Source: Pseudopyrenochaeta lycopersici (taxonomy: Eukaryota > Ascomycota > Dothideomycetes > Pleosporales > Pseudopyrenochaetaceae). Taken from it: a DNA stretch of 64,000 nucleotides. Below are positions 34,278-45,777 of this stretch, one piece after another; within the stretch, counting starts at the first letter, position 1; every line of letters begins with the position of its first letter. Where the stretch lies: positions 62,001 through 126,000 of the forward strand of contig NHZP01000058.1 of the NCBI GenBank assembly GCA_003313425.1, in the 5' to 3' direction. A program made the translations under genes and the position numbers. The notes below the pieces were generated by a model. The model was given only the letters and a program-made list of their open reading frames with translations. It did not search any database and had not been told where the DNA came from.

Positions 34278-36830
34278 TTATCGCGCGACCTCACCAGATC
34301 TTCTCTGGGACTGATCGAGTAATTGTACAGTCGTGCCTAGATCGCGTGCAATGTTCCCTGAGCTCTTTCGGCGATGCCGTTCCTGTTGTTGCACTTCGAG
34401 TGAACCAGAAGTTGTGGAGTTCTCGGCCTCATTAGTCTCATGAAGAGAACCAAGACCATTGCCCTGGACAACGAGCATGTCCCCTTGGATTTTATCAAGA
34501 ACATCTGTTAAGCCTTTGTCGGACTTGCTACATTCACGCAGTTCTGTAATCATCTTTCGCGAAGAAATCAGTCCCTATTTTGTGCTGACAAGTGTACCCA
34601 AACTGACCTCGGTTACAGGTTCTCTTACTCTGGCATAGAATTTAGGTGGCCTCCCAATTTTCTCAACTTTCACAATAGTGAAGTAGCTGTCATTGTCGTA
34701 ACCAAGTCTGCGCTGGCGCGCAAAGGCTTTCAAGCCCTCACAACGAACATAATACCAACACAGAAACTCGAGGAACACGCATCCAAGAGCCCAAACATCG
34801 CATTGAATACCGGGCTCACCATCTGGTAGCTGGCATTCAGGAGAACGGTAGGTCTCTGACATTGGCATAGTCTCCTGGTCCTCCTCTGCCATCTTTCTAT
34901 TATCACTAAATCGGGCAGAGCCAAAGTCAGAGATCTTCAAGGTTCCAAACCCTTGAGTTGAAGATCGATTGGGAAACCAGAGGATGTTCTTGGGCCTAAT
35001 GTCTCCATGGCGACCAAACAGACTTCGGGAATTTCTTTGTTCTGCAGCGTGACTCGATTGCGAGTTCCCTCGAACATATCTGCGGCCCGACGCTGATTTG
35101 GTCGTGTGGTGTGGTATGGTAGTCCCCGATGTGGTGTCATATCGATGGATCCTTGAAAGTGCTTCAACAATGCCGTGACATTGCCGGACCAACCAGCCAG
35201 AAAGCATTTCGTCCCTGATTGGATCCTCGAGTTTCCAATACTGTTCTAGATCTCCCTCAGCCCAGGGCAGTATTAAATAAAATTGTTGGCGTTGCTCGTA
35301 TGTTGCTAACAAGGTTATGAGATGAGGGTGGTCATGAGGCCTCTTGAGTAAATTCTGAAGGACCTTTGACTCGTGTTTGAAAGCTTGGGGGTCATTACAG
35401 TGCAGCTTCTTTATTGCCACAATGTTTTCAGGCGCCTAATCACGTGGGCTTAGGTAATTTTCTCACATCTTGTGACATGACTTACTGCATCCTTATTGAA
35501 TTTATGATGATCAGAGTGGAGCTTTGCTCTGTAGATCTCACCAAACCTCCCTCGACGGCCACTAGCTTCCCAGACTACGAAAGGTAAACTTTGTTTGTTG
35601 GAGGCCATGTAATGCGAAATCGTTCTAGAGCTGGATTGCTCGAACACTGGCGCAAGCACTTCCCATTGATGATCCACGAACTTGGAGATATCGCTCTGTT
35701 TCTTGAGGCATCTCAAGGGAACCCCAGGAACCCTGCTTCGTTGAAGCCCAGAGACAACATTTAGTCGACCTTCTCGTGGTGCCATGCAGAGTGGTAGGTC
35801 TGCGTCGCAAACTCCTTCTCTCAGAAAAGCCCAGATTCTGTTTGGACAATCTATAAGCAGTAGAATTGCGAATATTTGTTGAAAATTTGCCTCGGTGGGA
35901 CTCGATTTTGGTTGCGTTTCCTTTCCTGACTGAGTATGAGTTGCTTTGTCACGCTCATGGGACGATCCAATCCGCAAAGGAGTGGCCGGCCGCCGGGCTT
36001 TATGTAATATTTGTGCCGGAAAATATTCCCTCCTTGAGAGCTCTCGCTCAACTGATGTCTGTGTAACAATTGTATCTAAATCACTTTTTGGCACGAAGAG
36101 CCGATCATTCATAGTGTCATCTTTCAATACTGCCCTCAGCCGATCCCCGAGGCGACCCCGCTCATCAGTCGAATCAGAGTCTTCGCGCTTCACTCTTTGC
36201 GGTTCCAGTACGCGCATAACTGTATCCTCTATATACTCGCTGCGATATTGCCCTTGAGGCGGGGCTGAGTGTCGATTGTTGATTGTGGAGTCGAGTCTTT
36301 GCGATTTGGAAGCATCCTCTGTGCCCGCTACATGGTGGCCAGAGAAAACAGTCTCTGAAACAGTCTTCCTATGACGAGCGGCAGGATTTTCCAAGTCTGA
36401 TACAGATGATATGGAACTTGAGAAGCGACCGCTTAGGCGTTTGAATCTGTTGTTCAGGTCTTTGAAGGAAGGGATCGGCCTTACTAAGAATGGTAGCATC
36501 CTGTCTGTTGCAATCGGCTGACGGCCTGGATTAGTATTTTCAGGTATGATTGTTGTAACTCCTCGGTTGTTCACTTGTGCCTCCTCTTGAGCTATCGTTT
36601 GTCAGTCGTATGGCGACATTCACGCTTCAAGGCTGCTTACTTCGAGAGATGTGCTGCTCCGCAGCCTTACCAGAGGTTGCATCAGTTTCATCGATAGTGC
36701 GAGCTAAATGATTCGCTTGAGATTGATCATCTTCAGCTCTGTTATACTGCACTACAGAAGGTGATACAACGCCATTAGCAGTGCACTCCAAATCACCTCG
36801 CAAATTGTCGCAAGCCCTCGCTATTGCCAT
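34278..36830 (-). CDS. Protein kinase, four exons (about 792 aa)
   Basis: Predicted exons on the minus strand: 36830-36641, 36591-36486... the second running 36591-35486, then 35435-34629 and 34553-34278. Introns are 49, 50 and 75 nt, start GTAAG and end AG; the joined frame closes exactly. Residues 1-360 are mostly disordered. A module (IFAILLLIDCPNRIW, then DADLPLC, ending in LPFVV near 410) precedes the kinase. Kinase signs: Gly-rich GRRGRFGEIY, Lys in IVAIKK (about 441), catalytic HGDIRPKN (Asp about 577), DFG in ISDFGSA (about 602), YRSPE and DVWALGC. An insert of about 50 residues sits before the catalytic loop. All key residues are present, so it may be an active Ser/Thr kinase. It is divergent from the kinase-HET gene. 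Start ATG 36830 is the first Met after an upstream stop. Splice sites are predicted by eye. Confidence 0.82.
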
Positions 36831-37926
36831 TGCACAGCGACTAGGTGCAGGACCTATGGTTGTGAGGCTGAAAAAGCTGGGAAGACGTAAAAGACGATAA
36901 CATTGGCTATGATCCGTAAGACCGGGCTGTCTCCAGCTTTAAAGCGCCCAAGGAGCATCACCTCCAGGCAGGTCAGGCTGAAAAGTATGTATGTTCGAAT
37001 CGCTCCCGAAATAGAGCCTTACGGCAAATGGGCTTGTTTAGCACTGATTAGCTCCTCAGCCTTCCAATATACCAGTAGAATTGAGGTCACGTTGCTCAAG
37101 GCAGGATATGCCAGAACGGAATCAGTCAAAGGCTGTCATCGCAGAGACATCTCAATTACCAGCCTCAAAAGATGATCGGCAGGACGGTCCGGCAACTCGT
37201 GTTGGCTCTTTGCGACGTGTGCAACCAGCGCATGATGTCCTCCCCTTGTTGGTCTTCTAAGAACAATCGCGTTATCTACTTGACTCGCTATAGGTGCTCC
37301 AAAGCCTCAGATGGCTTTTTTCGAAGCAAGAGCGCCGCAGACGCTGCGAGCACAGATCTTTGAGACCCAGCCAGGTCTAGCTGGAAGTTGCTTTGAGGAA
37401 CTGAATATTGGTGGCGGCCATGAACTCAAGCGGCTGAAACCCAACGTGCGACCGAGCTTTCGAACCTAAGTACTGCGAGAGAACTCAGTCGGCGACGCGC
37501 CTGTTCGTTCCAGGTGCGTTCTCTCCTGGACCGCTGCCCAATGGTACCCGCGAAGGCCACGCGATACAATGCCGTACCCAGAAAGGCGCAGCTGGTGCTT
37601 CGTGCGGATAACCATGTCGATCGGTGCGCTAACCACAAATCACAGATCGAAATGCACTTTGCAATGATATGCGCGCATGCATTATTGCCTGCCGGAGGTT
37701 CAGCACCAATTCGATCCTGCCCATCTGTTTGGTTGTGCTCAAGGTTATTGGGTGATGATTGTAGCCACGTAGGTTGTGACGACCCCGCACGTGGCGCGAT
37801 CCGCTCTCCGCCGCCTGAGCGCTTCGCCTGCCCGTTGCCTTCTCTGTAGATCGCTTTACGCTACTTCATTCGTCGCTCTGTACACCCTCCCGTAAGCCAC
37901 AATTAAGCCTGTGTGAACACTTACCG
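36831..37926. other. Intergenic region between the divergent kinase genes
   Basis: About 1.1 kb of ordinary composition. Open frames here are short, overlapping and without recognisable motifs. It presumably holds the promoter of the minus-strand kinase gene; no site can be named. Confidence 0.5.
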
Positions 37927-38404
37927 ATGGTTGTATTTGCCTGCAAGCCTTCTCCCAAGCACTTTCATCATTGGCTGCTGATTCGTAAAACAGAGCCTCA
38001 TGTCGGTCAACAAGCAAGGCATATGGCCTATCGTCCTCAAGATACTTTGGGGACGCTACAAGAGAGGCTATTCATCATTTGTCCTGCACCATCCTTGCAA
38101 CTTTCCCGCCTTGATGAAGGCAAGGTCGAAAAATTGATAAGTGTCCCGGTCAAGGGGGTCGCTGCTCGACATTGAGCCGCACATGGCTCTTCTTAAGTTC
38201 TCGGTTATTCATGGTGGTGCCTCAGGAAACAAAGCCTATTTTCATGATATGGCAAGGCTTGCGCGTGGTTGAAGAACCTTTTTCACGTTTTTGTAACCAC
38301 TACGCCAACCTAATCCGAACGAAGGCTGCCGAACTTGGAGAGTTATGCTTCCCAATCGCTCGGCACGTGAAGCGACAGGAGAGCGGATGCGCAAAAGAAA
38401 AGAT
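37927..38404 (+). pseudogene. Broken small gene with HHW motif, family not recognised
   Basis: An 82-codon frame (37927-38175) begins MVVFACKPSPKHFHHWLLI and ends at a stop. The next coherent piece is in another frame (about 38184-38272: FSVIHGGASGNKAYFHDMAR), and a third frame continues with VVEEPFSRFCNHYANLIRT and KAAELGEL to about 38404. Three consecutive protein-like stretches in shifting frames suggest one decayed gene with frameshifts, or exons I cannot join. It overlaps the proposed ATG of the kinase-HET gene at 38345. I do not know its function. Confidence 0.4.
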
Positions 38405-41400
38405 ACCTTAGGAGAGAGCAACGATGCAAACATAGCGATGGCACTTACTGATCCTGAGAGACTGGTACAATATGAGCTGAAATACGTGGGGAAGACCTTG
38501 GCTGAAAGTAGCGATACCCTACCGTCCAGTCCCGAGCCCGAAGAACGAAGCATCTTAGACGTGCTGCATGTCTCTATGCAGGAAAGTCAATTCGAGAAAA
38601 CGCCAAAGCCGTATCTTCCTCAAAACATTTTCGACAAAATCTTCTCAACAAAATCAACAAGAAAGGAACATCAAGGTTTAGCGATTTTCGAGCCTATGGG
38701 CATTGACCCAGCTGATGCAACGAAAGATGATCGGTTGTTAGCTGACCACATCTTGAAATATTCCCGGAGAGTCTTCCTTATAGCCGTTTTCATTGAACTT
38801 GAACTCAAAAACCTCCGTACAATCATGTCGATTTTTAAACAACACGACTTCACTGATGCGAAATTGCCGATCGACATGTGGCCGATGGACAAACTGAAGG
38901 CTGATGAAAAGCAACATCCACTTGCAGTCATGGAAGGTAATCCCAAAGGGAGCAACAAGCGGATATGGAAAACTCGCTACATTTCCAAGTTTCAAAGCGA
39001 ACAATGGAGGTTCCTAGCACCCATGATCTCGACAGCGGAACCGCTCCACGATTTTGGGCAGTGCACGATCCCTTTCGTTGCGAAGCACAATATCGTCAGC
39101 AAGGGGGCATATGGTACCGTCCACAAATACGAGGTACACCATGCCCATTTCGAAGACCCGCTGCTCCCGTTGAAGACATATAAAGCGCCGCTAGCTCGGT
39201 CAGATTATGATATGACCCAAGTTGGCCGTCCCACTAATGTCTTTGCGGTGAAAGAGATCAGGAAAGAAGGGAACAAAGTTGCTCAACATTGGGAGACGGA
39301 AGTCAAAGCGCTAGCAAGGATGAACAAGCTCAATCAGGAGCATATTGTCCGATTTATCACAGCCTTTCGACGCGGCAAACCGGATGACATCGAACATTAC
39401 GTCATGTTCGAGTGGGCGGATGGTGGGAACCTGAGTGATCTCTGGGCTGCGTATCCCACTCCAGTGTTGACAGCTGCACGAACAAAGTGGGCAATTCGGC
39501 AATTGTACGGACTTGCACAAGCACTATCCAAAGCCCACTACTTGGAGGAGGAAGGGCATCATCATGGTGCTTCATATCGCCATGGGGACTTGAAACCTGC
39601 CAATATTCTTTGGTTCAAACAAGGTGACAACGAATTCGGCACGCTCAAAATCGGTGATTGGGGCGAGGCGAAAGAACACAATACTGTAACTGCACTTCGG
39701 CATGATACAACTGCTCAATATGGCACACGACGATACGAACCTCCCGAAGTTGTAACTGGAGTACGATCCGATCTTTCTGAGAAGTCTAAGTTTGTGCGTT
39801 CTCGACTCTATGATATATGGGGCATCGGTTGTATCACGCTAGAATTCATCATTTGGCTCATGTACGGACTGAGCGAGCTCAAAAGGTTCAATCGAGATAA
39901 TATAGGGGATTATGGCATCTCCGACATGTTCTATGAGGTCAGCCAGGGGAGACCTGCCAAAGTACATGCTGTCGTGGAGAACTGGATGAGACACATGGCA
40001 AAGGACCCTCGCTGCTGCCCTAACAAATCTGCCCTCGGGGATCTCCTGGAAATCGTTCGTAAAGGTCTCTTGATTGTAAAGCTTCCTCCAGATGGAGGTG
40101 CCAGAGAGCCGTATGTCGATTCAAATCAAATTTTCAACGGGCAGGAACCTGATACGGGCGGATTGGGACCCGCTATAGATTCGACCCAGAAGCTCGGTAC
40201 CATTGATAGGAATAATATCTCTTTCGAAGTCACACCAGATCCTCAAGACGCGACACTAGCGAACTCCGAGGAATCAAAAAGATATCTTGCTACTGATTTC
40301 GAAGGTCAGCTGCAGAAAATCATGGCGAACGGGCAGGATGAAAGTTATTGGCTTCAAAAGTATGCATCAAAACCTGCGCCAGTGGAATCTGGAGGTTCAA
40401 ACTCATTATCTGTAAAATCACGTCCAACAGCAGGCAATACATCTGGTCGTTTGCATCCTGAGTCTGACAAGAAAGACTATGGACAGAAAAAATTAGATCC
40501 GGAGGATTGGACGTTTGTTCCCGACAACGATTTCGCAACATATATGTTCTCTCGTTTGAGCGACGCTAAACGCACCCTACCATTCACTGCGCCTGCATCA
40601 TGCCTATTGTGTGACAAGTGCGTGACTGTACGCAGAGAAATATGGAGTCCCTTCTTCAATATCACGTACAACACAGCGATACTCGAGCAGAATGCGAGCG
40701 ACAAAACTTGCGATCTGTGCTGCTTGCTCTGGCAGACCTACACGGAGGATCCCAGCACGAGATCGTCCACAGTCAAATTTGAGCGACATGGTACTACGCT
40801 AAGGATGGACGGAATAAAATCTCCGGCCCTCACCTTGTTGCGTAGCAACGGTAAGTGATAGCTTCGAACTACGATCTTTCAATTGAGATTAAATAACATG
40901 AGGAGCATAGAAGCCAGGAGTCGAGCGAGTGATGTGCAGATCGGATTTGCCGACCTTCCAGTACCAGGTCAAGATGTGCACCTTGATATGTTACGAGGCT
41001 GGCTTGATAACTGTGATGACAAACATTCATGCAAGCCAAATAGGGTGAGACGTCATGCTCTAGCAGCAGACAACGGACCGGTTGCGAGGATGCCTACCCG
41101 ACTCATCGATGTTGGCAAAAATGGTGAAGATGTTGTCAAACTTCGAGAGACAAAACTTTCTGACAGCGATGATTGGGTCGCATTGTCATATATATGGGGC
41201 CCTATACCTCACTTCTCGACCAATCTTAAGAATGAGAAAGCGCACATGGCTGGTATGAAACTGAAGGAGCTACCGCAGACTTTCCAGGATGCCGTCAAGG
41301 TGACTCGGAGCCTCAGAAAACGATACCTCTGGATAGATTCAATCTGTATCATCCAAGGCGAGGGTGGCGATTTCAGTGAAGAGTCAAAGCGAATGGAGGA

Positions 41401-42503
41401 TGTCTACAGTGGTGCTTACTGTGTGCTTGCCGCCAGCTGTGCTACTGACCAGAAATCCGGGTTCCTGTTACCCCGAGAGAGAGCAAGGAAGTATGTTGCT
41501 TTGAAGGCCGAAAACGGTGCCGATGGTACCTTCTATGTGTGTCAAAGGATCGAGAACTTCAAAGACCATGTGCTAAAAGGGGCACTGAGTCAACGTGGGT
41601 GGGTCTTGCAGGAACATGCCCTTGCCCGACGGACAATATTTTTCACTGAGCATCAGACATATTGGGAATGTGGTGATGGGGTTCGATGTGAAACTATGGC
41701 GAAGATGACAAAGTAAGTTTTTCATCTGGTTTATACACATTGCATTTATGCTTATCTGACAAGTTTCAAGTGAATCTGCCGCTCTCCTCGGAGATCCAGA
41801 GTTTCCTAGAATTTTGAATCCAATTACTGCTAGAAAAGGCGAGCAAATCATTCGTTTCCAGGAACTGTATCAACAGTACTCACGGCTCGATCTTTCCACA
41901 GACTACGATCGACCCGCAGCTATTGGTGGCATGCAGCAGCGGCTGCTGAGGACGATGAAAGTTCAGGGCGGATTTGGAGTATTCGATGACTTCGACAACA
42001 ACAAAGGCTTCCTTCGCCGTAGCCTTCTCTGGCACCGTGGATCTAACATAACCACTCTTCAGGCAATCAGTTTTCCAAAAGATCGCGAAAAAGTCCCGTC
42101 CTGGTCCTGGATGGCAGTCTCTGGTGGCATCGACTACTTCTCCTTGGCATTCGATGGCTTTGACTGGCAAGACATGCAATCTCCTTGGTCGCCTTCAATG
42201 GAAGCTGACACTCACAACGTCATCAATGCCGAAGCGTGCGGTCTCGATCTGTCCGCAGTGAGATCACTGGAGTATAACATCATCTTTGACGATTCTCGCT
42301 CCGAGCAACATCAGACCATGGCTGTTGTGCTAGGAATCGAGAAAGGACCAAAAGCCCTTGAAGAAAAGAGACACTACATCTTGGCAGTAGTCTCAATGGC
42401 TACATATGATTCAGGTGGACGTCTAGAATGCAAACGAGTGGGCGCAGGGCATTTGCCAGGAAGGTGTCTGACAGTTGGCTCCATATCCTGTTCTTTGATC
42501 TAG
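38345..42503 (+). CDS. Protein kinase-HET domain fusion protein, three exons (about 1346 aa)
   Basis: Exons 38345-40850, 40911-41712 and 41771-42503; introns of 60 and 58 nt start GTAAGT, and the joined frame has no stop until TAG 42501. Residues 90-245 form a module like that of the neighbouring kinase gene. Kinase about 247-580: KGAYGTV (253-259), Lys303 in FAVKEI, HGDLKPAN (413-420, catalytic Asp415), DWG (438-440) instead of DFG, YEPPE, YDIWGIG. A linker follows, then a cysteine segment CLLCDKC...CDLCC (753-793), typical just before HET domains. HET domain about 920-1080: WVALSYIWG (924-932), RYLWIDSICIIQ, RGWVLQEHALARR (1064-1076). The C-terminus carries YERVGAG-like RVGAGHLPGRC. HET domains trigger cell death in fungal allorecognition; kinase control of it is inferred. 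The start may be a later Met (15 or 32). Confidence 0.85.
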
Positions 42504-43115
42504 TCAGCAGTAATAGAGATCGCTGTACAGCACTCTGGGATATATGGCACTGCGAACATAGCCGTAGGTTAATTGTCTTAGGACGAATGATGACAACGGC
42601 ACGATGTGCCCGGTGCTCAGGGTAACATATTGGTTGAGTCATAATTGTCTGCTCGATTCCAGGCGTTAATGAGCAATCGTATCATTATTTTCGCGCTTGC
42701 TACTTGCATCCGTGTGTTAAATTCAATCCCAAAGCCTATAGGGGGAGGCTTGCAAGAAGAACGAATCTTCCCTGAAGTCCATCGAAAAAATGATGCAGTC
42801 TATGCAACCAGTCATATGATAATAAAGATGACAAGGGTCGGCATGGCCGCAGCAGTAACTATCAATGGATTTATCTCTAGCGGGAGAGTGCTTGCATGTC
42901 CAAAGAAGGCAACGCGTGCAAATTTGGGTAGCCATGAGGCAACATGGTGCGGGGTTGGGCCGTGCCAGGGCGTCATAACGCTGCCCTCAGTTCTGACCGC
43001 TCAGCCACCCTGATCGATCATTCTGTCCTCACCGGCTGCGCCTTCTTGCTTGACAACCTCAAGGAAACACATATCCCGATTGCCTTCTTTCGTAAATATA
43101 GGGTCACTAGCACAC
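42504..43115. other. No gene recognised
   Basis: 3' flank of the kinase-HET gene. A 122-codon plus frame (42645-43013) has no recognisable motif and no good start context; I treat it as unsupported. Confidence 0.4.
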
Positions 43116-43289
43116 ATGGCATCTGCGAGATGCAAGACTAACGGATGCGATGAATGGGCTGCTACGGGGAAGGACTACTGTGTCGATTGTATGGAAAAGG
43201 CACCTTCTACCCAACAACGTTGCTGTCACGTGGCGTGCGCCCACCAACGTCGTACGTCAATTGCTAAGCTTCCTTGTAAACACGACTAA
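43116..43289 (+). CDS. Small cysteine-rich protein, possible zinc finger (57 aa)
   Basis: From ATG 43116 (MASARCKTNGCDEW) to TAA 43289. Cysteine spacing in the first half is C-x4-C-x10-C-x2-C (CKTNGC...YCVDC), close to the spacing of A20-type zinc fingers. A second cluster follows (CCHVACAH). An in-frame upstream Met at 43050 would add 22 residues. It sits tail to tail between the two HET genes, ending 24 bp before the stop of the minus-strand HET gene. Could be a chance frame or a gene fragment; no homologue recognised. Confidence 0.35.
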   Translation: MASARCKTNGCDEWAATGKDYCVDCMEKAPSTQQRCCHVACAHQRRTSIAKLPCKHD

Positions 43290-43312
43290 GTATGATACAG
43301 CATGATACATAA

Positions 43313-45383
43313 TTATCGGATACAGATCACTCGTTCCATCACTTTATCGATACCACGACCGCGCTTTTCTAGATCAATGGAGAGCCACTCGAACGGGTTG
43401 AGAAGCTGCGATTCGCTCGAGATATCGACTTCACAACCACTGCCACTATATATCTTACCCGATCCTATGCCGATCCTTTCATAGGTCTTGATATCGCGGT
43501 GCGATCTTCCGAGGATCAGAAAGATTTGGTATAAGTTATTTCGATGCTGAATGGAGTATAGGCTCAGAAGTAGAACCTGTCTTTCTATCCTCTGGCCGGT
43601 GTCATCGAAGGAGGTGCCTCGTGAGACGTACTTTGAAGTCTCCGGGATTTCGCTTGCATCGCGGGGTGTTATGTATGCATCGATAGAGAATTCACACACA
43701 GCTCGCTGATCTGTATTTGGTGTATAAATTGCATGGTCGATACAAATCTCGAATGCTTGAGGATCGTCCCACGATACACGTAGACAAGCCATCACAGTGT
43801 AGCCACGCACGGTCAGTGAACTATCTGCAGCCCTACTGTATGGTTCGCGACCAATAGTCTTATACTGCACGTTGACTAGTTCTGTATGATGCGTTCGAGT
43901 GCCGGAATATGAGTAACGTGCAAATCGAAAATTCACAGCACCGGGCGCAGATACCCACGAAAAGCTTGGGCCAAGCCATGTCGATGGTGCTATGCGTAAA
44001 TCAGAGTCGCGTTGCCAGCTGAGATCGTACATCAAGGTCTCCTTCCAAAGACCTGCGATGTACGTGAACCCAGTGACGGCACAAAACTTGCTCGCTAGGC
44101 CACTTAGAGCTGGGAGCTTGTCCTCGGGAATTTTGAGGTTGCGAGCTGAGTATTCTTCAATGATCTGACTCCAGCATTTGGACCACTTCACGTTATTTTC
44201 CATGCTCGACTTCTGTGTAGGTGTTGAGAATAAGGGTGGTGATGGATACGATTTCTGGTGGCATTCGCATGCTTTCAGAGTTCGACACTTCCACTGCAAC
44301 TCTGCCCCAGTGAATGCTATGAGTCGTGTTGAGAGCACCTTTTCTTGTAGAGCCCAGGCGCGCGTTTCTAATGGATCAATCTCCATCGACCGTCCAGTCT
44401 TAGCGTGAATTCCACGAGCGATCTTTCTCCTTGCTTTGAACACGACATCCTCAAATTTTCCGTCCGCATCGCTAAACAGTTCGATTTCTTGGTATATGGC
44501 TTGTCGGGGGCCGAACAAGGAAACGCTTGGATCGGGAGATGAAGAAGCCGCAATCGTTATCGCGGCAGCCTCGAATATCTCTCCCATCTTCGCCGCCTGT
44601 TCCTCCCAGTCGATTATGCTATCTTGGACAATGCACAGAGTGTCGATCCAAAGATATCGTATTCTCAAGCTCCGGGCGATCATGGCCGCATCTCGAAAAG
44701 CTATCGGCACTAGTTCTTGATCGAAGCCGAGCTTCAGTCCTTCATAAGTCCCAACCGTGGTCATGGCGAACCCCCGATTGCCCCAGGAGTAAGACAAGGC
44801 GGCGTACAAGTCCCTCGTACCGCTGCGTGGCTCGATCAGGCGGTATCGAGGCCCAGAAATATCAACGACTCTTTTAGGGAGGCACGTAGGTCCTTGACGA
44901 CATCCTTCATGTTCAGAAATGCATGAGTTGTATATCTCCAGTAAAAAGTGTATTGACGCTTGCAAAGTAGAAATTCTCGGCACGTCCTTGCCTACTTTCG
45001 GCCACGAGGACTTAGCATCTGCTGCAGGGCCTCCATTTAGTTATAACAATCAACGACGTTGGAACAACTGGGGCCTGCTTACTCGAGCACGGATAGATCT
45101 CTAAAACATCGCCAGGATCTCCCTTCGACGTCGAGTGGATCTCGGTGGGTGAATCTAGATATAACAATAACTCGACTTGCGGTTCTGATCTAATGCTTTG
45201 CAACAGCGGAAAACTCTGAAAAGTGACATCGCAAAAATGGCATCCTTCCCTGGCCGACGCCTCAAAGTCGTGGAAGGAGCGGGCAGTTATGACCTTCAAG
45301 CGAGGTCGCTGTTCGTCGGCACAATAACCGAGGCAGCTGCAAGTAGAGCAACACATGGTCGTCCTTTGATCAGTACAAAGCAT
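43313..45383 (-). CDS. HET-domain protein, two exons (about 669 aa)
   Basis: Exons 45383-45083 and 45021-43313 on the minus strand; intron of 61 nt, GTAAGC...TGCAG, with a CTAAA branch-like site. Residues 1-60 are cysteine-rich (CCSTCSCLGYC, then GCHFCDV), as in HET proteins with an N-terminal CxxC segment. HET domain about 172-330: YAALSYSWGNRG, then RYLWIDTLCIVQD, then RAWALQEKVLSTRLIAF (321-337). The end YERIGIGSGKIY is typical of the C-terminal part of HET proteins. The HET domain drives incompatibility-type cell death in characterised fungal proteins. It is convergent with the kinase-HET gene, 810 bp between stops. All frames are intact; no RIP damage. A start at Met10 is possible. Confidence 0.87.
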
Positions 45384-45777
45384 GCTCAGATCGTGAGGGT
45401 AGATGAAGAGGGCCAGGCATCGCTATCAGATGGACCTTCGAAAGGCTGCGATGAAAGCGACGCGGTCGATGAGGGCGTAGCGTCCACTCAAGAATGCAGT
45501 GGAGCACAGCCCCAATGGCCCGGTTCAAAAGTATGCACTTCGCAAATTAGATTACACAACGTGGGACCTCATGCCTGAAGCCCGGTATTTTGTCAAGCGC
45601 AGCAGGCGCAATAGATTCTGCTATTGTAGATACATGGCCCTTGGCTTATCTCCCAAGAGCATTGCGTTGATCGCGAAGCGTGTTCTGAGTGTGGCGCAAT
45701 TTCTGCTGCTGACTCGTGACTGGTGACTTGCATCAGGCTGGTGAGATTTGTCCCCAACGCTAGCCATATCTCTACTA
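45384..45777. other. Upstream region of the HET gene, no gene recognised
   Basis: About 390 bp that should contain the HET gene promoter and 5' leader. A 126-codon plus frame (45198-45578) overlaps the HET exon antisense and has no motif. TA at 45776-45777 flanks the next element. Confidence 0.4.

Noticed and set aside
35866..36257. Plus-strand ORFs opposite the kinase gene
   Set aside because: They are antisense shadows of the disordered kinase N-terminus and have no recognisable motif.
37426..37849. Overlapping ORFs of 70 and 111 codons in the kinase intergenic region
   Set aside because: They overlap on opposite strands, and neither has motifs or a supporting context; likely chance frames in GC-rich DNA.
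42645..43013. 122-codon plus-strand ORF downstream of the kinase-HET gene
   Set aside because: No motif, odd composition, and it lies in a probable 3' flank; not supportable.
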